From Tieghemiomyces parasiticus (Eukaryota > Kickxellomycota > Dimargaritomycetes > Dimargaritales > Dimargaritaceae), in the NCBI GenBank assembly GCA_027575765.1, contig JANBPT010000345.1:1-42697 (forward strand): DNA of 42,697 nucleotides, in the 5' to 3' direction. The notes under the pieces were generated by a model. It worked only from the letters and a program-made list of their open reading frames with translations. It did not search any database and was not told the origin of the DNA. This document shows positions 1 through 9,001 of the stretch, one piece after another. Numbering within the stretch: position 1 is the first letter of the stretch; every line of letters starts with the position of its first letter. Both the position numbers and the translations under genes were made by a program.

Positions 1-941
1 GGCCAATCCACAGAGACCATGGGCCAAAAGTAGGTGGTCAGGTGGCCGGTGGTACATCCTTCCCATGAAGGCGGGGGGGGGGAGGGGGTAATCATGCCCA
101 GGGGCGACCAGCGTGAATCCATGGGGAGGGCCATCCCTCCCTAGCCAGCGAAGGCTGAACACTTCCCTTCCCCTTCATTCGAGCGTTGGGGTCCAAGGGG
201 AAGGGGACCTAGCCGCCCATCCAGGGTTAGATATCGGCCACCGTTCCGTCAAGTGAATCCCTCCCCAGTTCGCCACCCCTGCCCCTGTCTGGCGGCGGCG
301 ACAGCAGCAAAACCTTCCCATTGACGCTGCCTTGTGAAAGAAGCCACGGAAGGAAGGAGGTGTGTTTAATTGACGTCGTCACATCGCCACGAAGCTGTGA
401 CGAGGGGGTCGATTACACCCTTGCGGTTCTCTCTCCCAGTCAAAGACTACTAATAGGAGAGGAACTTGGGAAAAGGGGTGGCAACCGGTGGCTGGAACGG
501 AGGCCACCACAGGTGACTCGGCCTTCTTGGGATGGTGCTATTGTTGCCTGCGTTTACCGCTTGCACATTAATTGATTCTAAATCTATCGTAAGCGGAGGG
601 GGTTATATATCGCCTCTGAAACAGGCGATGAGTCACCATGACGCGCCCTACCCCATCCTGCACCCCCCCCCCGTAATCCTATCAGGCTCAATCAATGCTA
701 GCGGCTTGCGTAACTCATATGCATCGGCTACTCCCGCCAGTTCCTTTTTCCACAGAGTTTATGATATACAGAGAACGGTAATAAGTAGTAAAGAAGGCGG
801 AATTACGTGGAAGAGGGAGGAGGGGTGAGGCATACACCGAATGAGGACTGCACCCCGGCGCGGGCCACACGCATAAGTGGGTTGCAAGAGATCTGAAGAG
901 GCTCGCTCGTGGCCGTCCAACGACCTAGACGCGCGGCCACC
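1..941. other. Left-end spacer, no confident gene
   Basis: No reading frame here looks like a real gene. The stretch holds G or C homopolymer runs (near 72-90 and 666-674). It also holds two short open frames on the plus strand (about 321-575 and 532-828) that lack recognisable domains. It lies downstream of the minus-strand subtilisin gene, so part of it should be that gene's 3' untranslated region, but I found no AATAAA on the minus strand within it. Confidence 0.6.
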
Positions 942-2231
942 CTAGTAAAGGAGGCCGGTCGTGAGATCGGAAGGGGGGTTATTGTAGATGAGTTTGTTGG
1001 GGCACGATGCGGTCAGACCAGTTAGCTTGTTCTGGGTAGACGAGTCCAGAATCATCTTTTTGAGCTCGGCAGGGGAGATGGGTTCGTCGGCCAGGGAGAG
1101 GAAGTAGGCAGCCAGACCGGCCACGTGCGGGCTGGCCATCGAGGTACCCGAGATGGTGTTGGTAGCGGTCTTGGAGCCCTTCCAGATGGAGCGGATGTTC
1201 AAGCCGGGGGCGTACACGTCCACGCACTTGCCAAAATTGGAGAAGTAGGCTCGGCCGTCGTAGATGGTGGAGGCACCGACGGTGAGGGCCGCCTCGGCCG
1301 AGGCAGGGCTGGAGCCGCACGCGTCGGCGTTCTCGTTACCAGCGGCAACAGCAAAGAACACATTGTGGTTCACGGCGGCGTTGACGGCCATATCCAGCGT
1401 GCGGCTGGGGCCACCACCCAGGCTCATGTTGGCAATGCTCGTCCCGTTGGGGTTGCGGGACTTGTGGTCAATGGCAGTGAATTCCACGCCCTTCACCACA
1501 TCGCTCATGGTGCCCGAGCCGTTGGACCCCAAGACCTTGACGGCCACAATGTGAGCCTTCTTGGCCACGCCGTACGTCGTGCCGGCGATGGTACCGGCCA
1601 CGTGCGAGCCGTGCCCGTTGCCGTCCTCGTCCTCGTCGTTGCGAGGAATGGTCTTGCCCCAGCGCGCACGGTCTTTCAGATCGACGTGGTTGATGTTGAC
1701 GCCCGTGTCGACCACGTAGACCGTCACGCCTTCCCCGCCCTTGCCGTCGTACACGTACTTTTCAAAGTTGCGGAGGGACAGGGTGTCGCGGGACGATGTG
1801 CGGGCCAGGCCCCAGGGCGCACGGTGCTGCACGTCAGTGGCGTAGACGATCGAGTCGTGCTCCACGTAGTCTACCACGTCGGTCGCCCCTCGGATGCGCG
1901 CCAAAACGTCGGGCTGGAACCGGCCGGCGTAGCCGTGGAGGCCCGGCAAGCGGTACACGTGGGCCAGTTCGTTAGGGTCCTCGTCACCGTCGGTGAAGCC
2001 GGCTTCCAGGTTTGCCATGTCGAGTAGGGTGGTCAGCTGGGTGAGATGGGTGTGGAGGGCGTCGGCGTCTACGTCGCGCTTAAAGATGACCATGTACGAG
2101 TCGGGCACCACCTCGGCGGTCATGTCGGACAGGAGCGGGGCCTCACGCAGCGGGTGGGCGGAGAAGAGCGAGCTGGCTTGGACGGAGGACCAGGCCAGGA
2201 CGGCCACAATGACGAGGCGGCAGGACACCAT
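942..2231 (-). CDS. Secreted subtilisin-like serine protease (S8A, proteinase K type)
   Basis: This 429-residue intronless protein is a secreted endopeptidase of the subtilase family. Residues 1-20 form a signal peptide (hydrophobic LVIVAVLAW core). Residues about 37-130 match the inhibitor_I9 propeptide (SYMVIFKRDV start, YVEHDSIVYA end), which is normally removed autocatalytically, so the mature enzyme should begin near 132-138. The catalytic triad is visible: Asp175 in VVDTGVNINH, His207 in GNGHGSHVAGT and Ser364 in GTSMASPHVAG. Asn299 of AAGNENAD supplies the oxyanion hole. NMSLGG and the overall length fit fungal proteinase K relatives. It is complete, with an ATG in good context and a TAG at 942-944, and its upstream leader is pyrimidine-rich. 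Such enzymes digest extracellular protein or host cuticle in fungi; the substrate here is not known. The family call is very secure. Confidence 0.96.
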   Translation of the reverse strand: MVSCRLVIVAVLAWSSVQASSLFSAHPLREAPLLSDMTAEVVPDSYMVIFKRDVDADALHTHLTQLTTLLDMANLEAGFTDGDEDPNELAHVYRLPGLHGYAGRFQPDVLARIRGATDVVDYVEHDSIVYATDVQHRAPWGLARTSSRDTLSLRNFEKYVYDGKGGEGVTVYVVDTGVNINHVDLKDRARWGKTIPRNDEDEDGNGHGSHVAGTIAGTTYGVAKKAHIVAVKVLGSNGSGTMSDVVKGVEFTAIDHKSRNPNGTSIANMSLGGGPSRTLDMAVNAAVNHNVFFAVAAGNENADACGSSPASAEAALTVGASTIYDGRAYFSNFGKCVDVYAPGLNIRSIWKGSKTATNTISGTSMASPHVAGLAAYFLSLADEPISPAELKKMILDSSTQNKLTGLTASCPNKLIYNNPPSDLTTGLLY

Positions 2232-2537
2232 TGTGGAGAGTTAGGGAGGGAGGGAGGGAGGGAGGGGATGGTAGGGTGTCACAAGGAAGTGGGTTGGAAC
2301 AGGATGGACCGAGGATCAAGAATCTGGGAAGGGGGGATAAGACGAACGGGACTTGGGTCAGAAGGTGGCACCGAGGGAATACGGTGGGGTCCGGTGCGAG
2401 ACACGGACGGGGGAGCGAGGAATTACGGAGGAAAGGGGGATCGATTCCAGCAGCAAGAAGGGGGGGTGAGTAAAGAGGCGGATAGGGTCGAAATGAAGTA
2501 AGCGAGAGTAGTGGGGCGCGCACCTCGTGGTATTTAA
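2232..2537 (-). promoter_or_regulatory. Pyrimidine-rich leader and TATA-like box of the subtilisin gene
   Basis: Read on the minus strand, the 300 nt before the ATG are strongly C/T-rich, including a CCCT tandem repeat directly upstream of the start. A TTAAATA element lies at 2531-2537. The layout matches the leaders of other genes in this window. The TATA assignment is weak because the element is not canonical. Confidence 0.35.
2243..2266. repeat. (AGGG)6 microsatellite
   Basis: Six tandem AGGG units sit just upstream of the subtilisin start codon. On the transcribed sense this is a CCCT tract in the 5' leader. Confidence 0.9.
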
Positions 2538-5500
2538 GTGGCGTGGACGGGAGAGCGGTCAGTGCCAAGCACCCGGAGGAAGGAGGGGGGACTCGACTTG
2601 AGGCAGCCGTCTATGCACCACTACCTTCTCCTGGCGAAATAGGCACGAGGACGCTGGCGGGTGGTGGAGCGGCTAGGGTGGCTGTATGCTCCAGTGGGAA
2701 CGGCTCCCGTGACTTGGCCAGTCAGCCGCCTCCACTGTGTGGGCGGGCCAGCGGTCGGCCGATTAGCAAGGGGGGGAGGGAACTCCGAAGCCAATCGACC
2801 CAGGAAGAGTGGAACTAGGGGCGACCCCTCGCCCTTGCTGGATTGCCTCGACCAGTGCCGCCGAACAGGTGACCCCCGGGGGTGGTGGCTAAGCCCCTCC
2901 CCCTACAGTAGCAGTGACGAGGGAACGCACCGCGATCGCGTGATACTCGACCGCCGACGGGGCCGTGGTAAGAAGCGGGGGGGGGCGAGCTGGGAAGGGC
3001 CGAATGCTGCCACCACCTCACCTTACCCCCTCGCACCTACCGTCCTGACAAGCAGCGTCCCGCCCAGGGTCTATTGTCCAGCGTCAACGTCCACTCGCGC
3101 ACAGGCCAAACCGAGGTGCACAGCCAAAGCAAGCCTTCAAGCTCGTTCTCCCAGAGCAATCCGTAGGAAGCGACTGGCGAGCAGCACGCCGGTCACTCCT
3201 TTGTCTTTGCTGGTCACAAGCCGATCGCACTATTCGACGGATCCTGTGCCCAGTTCTCGAGGTCGATACTACGCGCGGTGCTTCGTGGCTGCGAGCCCGT
3301 CGTTGTGAAGTGCAATCGTCCATTGGCGCCTCCCTGCTACTGAAGGCTGTCGCCGACTCCGTGTGTCATTACGCTTCGGGGGGGGGAGGGGCATGTGGCT
3401 AACAGGGCCAATAGATCTGCATGCGACTGATTAGCCCGCCCTTCTGCTGGAGTCGTAATGAATAGGATGGGGGGAGGGACATGATAAGGCTCACCCGGTG
3501 ATTTGGGTAATCTATCCCCCCCCACCTGACCGCTGTGCAGGCAGGTCGAGAGTTGCCTCCGCGGTTCTACTCGCGCACCTCGCTGGCGGCAAGACGTGTC
3601 CCCCACCGAAGTGATATGAAGTGCCGGACGGACTAGCCTCCCAAATAGTACGGCCGTGCACAACGTAGTGCGTCCCGTTACAGCTTTTCCAACCCGTGCA
3701 CCCCGTTTGGCCGCAGTCATCGTAGTACATTTGGTATATTTCGTGCACGACCGTACCGCCCACCAAGGGCGTTTTGTAGGGAGGGAGGGGGGAAAATAAC
3801 ATGGATGAGCTGTACACTCTCAGAAAGGTTGACTCCACTTGCGGGCTACCGATGGGCGGGACAGCTTTCCAGTCAGAGGTCTGCCTCCGTACCACAGCAT
3901 TACGTAATTATGTCCGTTATACCGCCACCGGCCAGAGTCATCATAGCCTGTCCTGTCTGGTTGATCAAGATCCTACGTATGGGCCATTCTCATCGTCCAA
4001 AGGGGCCGGCCCTATATGGCATAGGGGTAAATCGTAAGGGCCTAGTATGGCCTGGACTTGGTGCTGTCGGGGCGTACTAATGGTAAATAGGGTAACGGGT
4101 GTGCTGCCGTAGGCCACCGCTGCCAGTTTAGTGACCGGCTGAACCATACATTGCAGCAAATTCGATGCAGGTCGTCCTGGGCCGATAAAAAGCCGCGCAA
4201 AGTGACCTGCCTACACCATGGCGACGCATCAACGGCGGTCACCAGGTGAGCCCAATAGGATACATCGGGTGCTGAGCCGAATTTACAGGGGGGAGAGGGG
4301 TTGATTCTACAAAGGGGCCTCCGGGGCCTATAAATGTCCTTCTGGCTAGTGGCAAAGGAGTTTGGGCACTTGACCAGGTGGGGGCGCAGGGCCATATGGA
4401 AAGGTGACAATAATATCGACTGTCCGTGGCAACTCTGGGTCTTGTCTTGGTACAGAATCAACTGGTCATTGAAAAAAGCCTGTTCGCTCGTAGTTGAACC
4501 TGGCGGACTAGCGAGTTGAAAAAGGCCCCCCCTTCAGGATTTCAACGGGGGCATAAGGCCCAGACAGGGCGTAGGTAAAATAAGTATGCATAATCCTACT
4601 GGTGACGCTCGGGGCTGATGTCGCGAGACATCCCTTCCTCGTACCCCTTATCACGATGCTTAACGACGAACCTGTGGCCCAATACATTGCAGATCTTTCA
4701 GTGGTGGGGTGGGGTTAAAGGATACGGTGGTAGATACGTGTCATAGCCAGTCCAGTGGGAAGGGGGGGCAAGGCGAGGTCAATGCTCGGTGTTGGGGCCA
4801 CGATTTCCAATCGGCACCTTGGCCAAGCACTGCCTAAGGCAACGGTGGCTACAGAAGACCACTATTACTGGATAGCCCCGTCCGTCATCAATCTCTGATG
4901 TCTAGAGTTAATAGCTATGCTGTGGTCAACGCGGTAATAGTGGTCTCACGGCGGTGATTATTGTAAAGGAAACAGCGAGCACCATCAGTATGGCCGCCAA
5001 GGCTTTTATCACCAGGAAGATTGCAGTACAGCCCATTGGGATTTGATTAGCCAACTTGTCTTGGCCGTAGGGCGAACCATTCACCGCATCGCTGCAGCCT
5101 GGTGTAGACGAGCGCCGGCGGGTCAGACGTGATGGGTACCTGAACCGGCACCAGACTGTCGGAGGGAGGTGAGCCTCAACCGGGAAAGAGCGCCGCTCTC
5201 GTCGGCAAGGTGTGACGGTACATGGCGCGTGGACTAGCGGTGACTACTAGGTCCAGCGGGAGATCCCCAATACCGGGACTGGGCAGTGGGAAACAATCAA
5301 GGTAACGCGGTGGCGTTGAGGAGCCTGATATGGCTTGCTGAATGTAGGGAGGAATATCCACCCACCATTCGGTTAACCAGGTGGCCCGGCATCGTACAAA
5401 AATATTGATAGTTACAGCCATAGTCAGTAGGATCAAGGTCAGGCGGGGGGGCAATATTGTTGGTTCCGGCTAGTGATGGAAAACAAAAAGTGTGTACGCC

Positions 5501-6309
5501 AGGGTATATACCTGCATCGGCCCAATGGTATGAAGCGAAATTTCGCGCCGCGCTTGGACCTTCCCTTGCTCTCCCAACCTGCGTCAGCGATCAGGCTCTT
5601 CGTCCTGGACGGATGGTCCGTTTGCTGTCGGATGGTAAGTGGTAAGGCCCCGCCTGGTATTGGCGCGACGGCCCACTCCCATAGGAATCGGTAGTTCGTT
5701 TACCGCCATAAATCCCAATGGCAACCCCGTAGGCTGCACGTCAAAATCGCCAAAGAACCTACTGACAGTCGGTAGGTCGGCACTATAATAGGGTTAGGCA
5801 GGCTGACGCGCAAGCCGGCAAAGTACAGATAGAAGGGCGAATGATAAGGTTGCTATTGTAGTATTGCCCCTTTGGGGAAGTGCTTGTCGAGTGGGCAGCA
5901 GTCACGGACCTTGTAGCGTCGTAAAGGCCACAGACGTAGCGGTGTAGTATGTATTAGTAGCTTAAGGCCAACATATCCAGATAAACACCCTTGGCCAGAA
6001 AGCAGTTTGAGGAGAGAGGGATTGTCGGTCATCCGGATGCCTCCATTCTGCACGCGTCCGGTAACTACGCCCAGTCGAGTTCAAACTTTATAGGGATACC
6101 GTACCTTTGCCAAAAGTGATGTTAACTTAAGGCCGGGATACCAACGGAGAGCAAAGTTCGCTCTTGCGAGCCAATTCGGCAGACCAGCGTACCCTGTCAG
6201 ACAGCGCCTAGTCGCATAGCGGCCGCGCTGTGTATAGCTGAATAAGCGCGTCCTTTACAACCTACGCATTGCGCCCTACGCCAACTGGATAGAGTGTGGT
6301 AAAGTCGTA
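2538..6309. other. Long spacer with no confident gene
   Basis: This is about 3.8 kb without a supportable gene. The first 800 nt are GC-rich with many G runs and contain a 215-codon open frame on the plus strand (2661-3308) with no domain and a non-ATG start. The rest is closer to balanced base composition. Two parts are noted as findings: a cysteine-containing open frame on the minus strand at about 3512-3895, and a series of short protein-like frames on the minus strand between about 4926 and 6060 that never join into one gene. A 13-bp inverted repeat lies at 4856-4946. Confidence 0.5.
4856..4946. repeat. 13-bp perfect inverted repeat with 65-nt spacer
   Basis: The arm AGACCACTATTAC at 4856-4868 is exactly complementary to GTAATAGTGGTCT at 4934-4946. 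The spacer contains a smaller CATCA/TGATG hairpin. I see no target-site duplication or transposase, so the element class is unknown. Confidence 0.7.
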
Positions 6310-6315
6310 TTTATT
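6310..6315 (-). terminator. AATAAA polyadenylation signal of the secreted orphan gene
   Basis: The plus strand reads TTTATT here, giving AATAAA on the minus strand about 95 nt after the TGA at 6409-6411. This placement supports that stop codon as the true gene end. Confidence 0.5.
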
Positions 6316-6408
6316 GCCACCGCTATTCTAAAGATGGTATACATAACGCCAGGTACCGTACTAATCATAATCGTTAAAGCCCAATACTCACTGTGTACAC
6401 CCTATGGC

Positions 6409-7525
6409 TCAGCCGCGGCTAGAGCGGGGGGGGGTAAGAGAGGGACCTAAATCACCTAAAGAGAGCATGGCATTCGGTGGCCTAATGCCACAGCCAGATT
6501 CACGGCCCTTGCCGCACACCTCTTCTACAACGAGATTTAGCTTGGTCATAAGCTTCGGGTCCGATTGAGAGGTCAGGCTCTGGATTGCTTTTCCCATGTC
6601 CGTGATCATGGTGGAGGCCTGTTGTTTTCTTTTGTCCTTATCCTGGTATGCGAGGTTCACGTTTCTTCCCATCTCAACGTGGTATTTGAGAGCCATTTTG
6701 AAGTAGTCCCAGTACTTATCCGTGCTAGAGGGACCTTCGGAGGTTTTGCCATAGAATGCGAGCATATCACGGCGTACAAAATCCGGCTGACCACGGACCT
6801 CGTCTATAAAAAAGCGTGGGAAGGCGACATCGTTCGGAATCTCCAGATCTGTCGCAACCCGTTGGTTGTATTGTGCCGAAGATCTGTCCAGGCGAGAGTC
6901 GCTGGCTAGAAAGAAGCTGTAGATTTTCTGGCGACGTTTCTCGGAGACTTTTTGGAAGTCGGGGTACCAGTCTTTACAGTCTTCATACTGGGAAAAAATA
7001 ATCTGATGGCGGAGGACTTGGTACACCTGGTGGGGTGGGGACAGTGACCGTAGTGTGTGGGTGTATAAAGCGGGTTGGCTAGTACACCGGCTGGGGCGTT
7101 GCGACCCAATGCTGCGCATTCTAGGCGAAAGTTGGAATTGTTGACGACGCCATTATAGAACTTACAGTATACGAGGCCATCTGCAGCACTCCATCGGAGG
7201 GTCCACGGAGGTTAAATTGAGCGACTTTGGTACGCCGTTGTAATAAGGTTTTGACCGCATCTTTTACGTCGACGCAGTTTATGCGCCGTGGCCCGCTTAC
7301 ACCCAGGTTTGCGCCAACCGATTGGGCCACCCCAATCGACTTGGAAGTGTCTCCAATGTCTCGACCCTTACCAGCCAATTGGGGGAGTTCGTAGTATGCA
7401 TCTGGAATCACGTACTCAACCGTGGGTTCTGTGCCGACGAGTTCAGCTTGGCCTGTCCGAGCGCAGGTAAAGTGCAACATGGTGCTGCCCAGAAGGAGGG
7501 CGGTGAACACCGAGGGGCTACGCAT
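6409..7525 (-). CDS. Secreted protein of unknown function, two exons
   Basis: I do not recognise this protein. Exon 1 is 7166-7525 (120 codons) and exon 2 is 6409-7026 (205 codons plus stop), giving 325 residues. The 139-nt intron, 7027-7165, has a consensus GTAAGT donor, a pyrimidine-rich 3' end ending in CAG, and phase 0. Without splicing, exon 1 would run into an early stop. The N-terminus (MRSPSVFTALLLGSTMLHFTCA) is a good signal peptide, so the product should enter the secretory pathway. The rest is hydrophilic, with a charged, possibly helical region around DWYPDFQKVSEKRRQKIYSF and a C-terminal CGKGRESGCG pair of cysteines. There is no transmembrane segment or catalytic motif. A TATA-like box lies about 145 nt upstream and an AATAAA about 95 nt downstream. 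It could be a lineage-specific effector or wall protein, which is speculation. The gene structure is more secure than any function. Confidence 0.72.
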
Positions 7526-7667
7526 GCCGGCTAGCTGCTTGTGAGGGGCGATGGGTAGGGAAAGGAGATGTGTATTGAACCAGGGGATCTAAACGGTGTA
7601 CTGGAGCAATGTAGAGGAAACGCGAGTAAGGTAAATAAGTCCAAGAAGACGGGCGGCATCCGGCGGC

Positions 7668-7674
7668 TTTATAT
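7668..7674 (-). promoter_or_regulatory. TATA box of the secreted orphan gene
   Basis: The minus strand reads GATATAAAG here, about 143 nt before the ATG at 7525. The sequence between is C/T-rich, as in other leaders in this window. Confidence 0.5.
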
Positions 7675-9001
7675 CGACAGGTGGCTTTTCCAGATAAGGG
7701 GAGGGGGTAGCATGGCGCGTGGTGCGTAGAGAAAGTACAGCCGTGGTGATCGTGGCCCACCAACGGTGCGAGGGAGAGAGAGGGAATTCTACAGCTTCGA
7801 CCCGAACGGGCAGAGGTACGAATGGCACGACCCAGGGTGCAGGTTAGCGGTGGATCTAACGCCCCCACAAACTTAGTGGTCCATAGCTCTGCACCGCCGG
7901 CGGCCTATGCGGCTAAAGGTCCCGGTCATTCCTATGCCCTTTTTGTGTGACGAAGCATAGAATCGCCACGACCACGGACGAATCGGCGAGCCTTGGATAA
8001 CGGACCGGTGGATGAAAGCGGGGAGGGAAGGCAATGAGGAGGAAGGCGACCGCAGGACAACAATGCCGCGGACGCTGGTAGACAAAGAGACGGTGTTTGG
8101 TGAAAGAGCTCCCCGTGTGCCCTAGGCCCGATCATTGGCTGGCGTTTAAACCATGCGTCTAACCATTGATACTAAAATGGAAGGGCCCACATGCTGGTAA
8201 TTCCGGGTTTAGTTCGTAACTCTACGGTGGGTCAAAGGGACAATCGCTGGGTCCTTTAGGGTTATGATGGCGCAGGAAAGGACAGGCAGAGGCGGGCTAA
8301 GCTGGGCCTCTGGTGCCACTATACGGGGGGGGGGAGATATTTGGGCACAAAGGTAGCGGACACGAGAGGAAGGGAAAAGATAATCCGCAGGAGGTCTCAC
8401 ATCCAGCCCTGGCCCGAAGTGGTCGTCGGGTGGCACGGACCAGGTGGGGCGTGGGAACGATAGTCGGAATGCCGTCCCGGCTGCCACTAGACGGCAATCG
8501 GCGATGGAACGGGAAAAGAGTTCGAAGTGGCGTCTAAGGGGGGACCGTCGTAAGGGGCGCTGCGCAAACCGCCCGTCCAAAGGCAGCATACGGCCCTGAG
8601 GGGCTGGCGGTTATGGCCTGATTGCTCGCCTGCCGACGACACCCTCCCTCTCCCCTTGAACTTGGCACATGCGACGCATTGCCGCAGTCGTTAGGGTCTC
8701 TTGGCAGTTTGTTGGCATAAGATGGGCCTTCCAGCAGGACTTCACTTTTAACCGACAAGCCAAAAGGACACGCGGGCAAAAGCAGAAACTGGTAACCCAT
8801 TCGTCACCGGCGGTAATCCCCCCTCCCTGATTCGACAGTAGATTGTTAAGTCGCCACGGCCATGTCCACCGGTAACCGGGCCATGGAGTCATTGTGCAGT
8901 GCCCGGCAAGTTCATTTGTCCCATTTACCCCATATTTGATATCGCCTACCTCACCATTTTGCTAGGCCGTCGTCTCCTGCGCGAATCTTGACCCAAGCGG
9001 T
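7675..9001. other. Divergent intergenic region between the secreted orphan gene and MSH3
   Basis: About 1.3 kb separate two divergent genes and should hold both promoters. Several open frames of 60-130 codons exist on the minus strand (8209-8589, 8611-8892), but none has a domain or splice partners. A G run lies at 8326-8335. No clear TATA box for MSH3 was seen. The frame of MSH3 is closed upstream by a TAG at 8963-8965. Confidence 0.5.

Noticed and set aside
532..828. Open frame with a hydrophobic start (MVLLLPAFTAC)
   Set aside because: Codon use is unlike the confident genes, there is no domain, and the length is expected by chance.
1125..2027. 300-codon plus-strand open frame
   Set aside because: Antisense shadow of the subtilisin gene, created by its codon bias.
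2661..3308. 215-codon plus-strand open frame
   Set aside because: Starts at GTG, has low-complexity Arg/Ser/Pro content and no domain, and lies in very GC-rich sequence where stops are rare.
3801..4037. Frame beginning MDELYTL, recalling the end of fluorescent reporter proteins
   Set aside because: Only five residues match and nothing around resembles a reporter or vector; coincidence.
8209..8892. Overlapping minus-strand open frames upstream of the secreted orphan gene
   Set aside because: No domain, no splice partners, and mixed codon use; probably promoter DNA.
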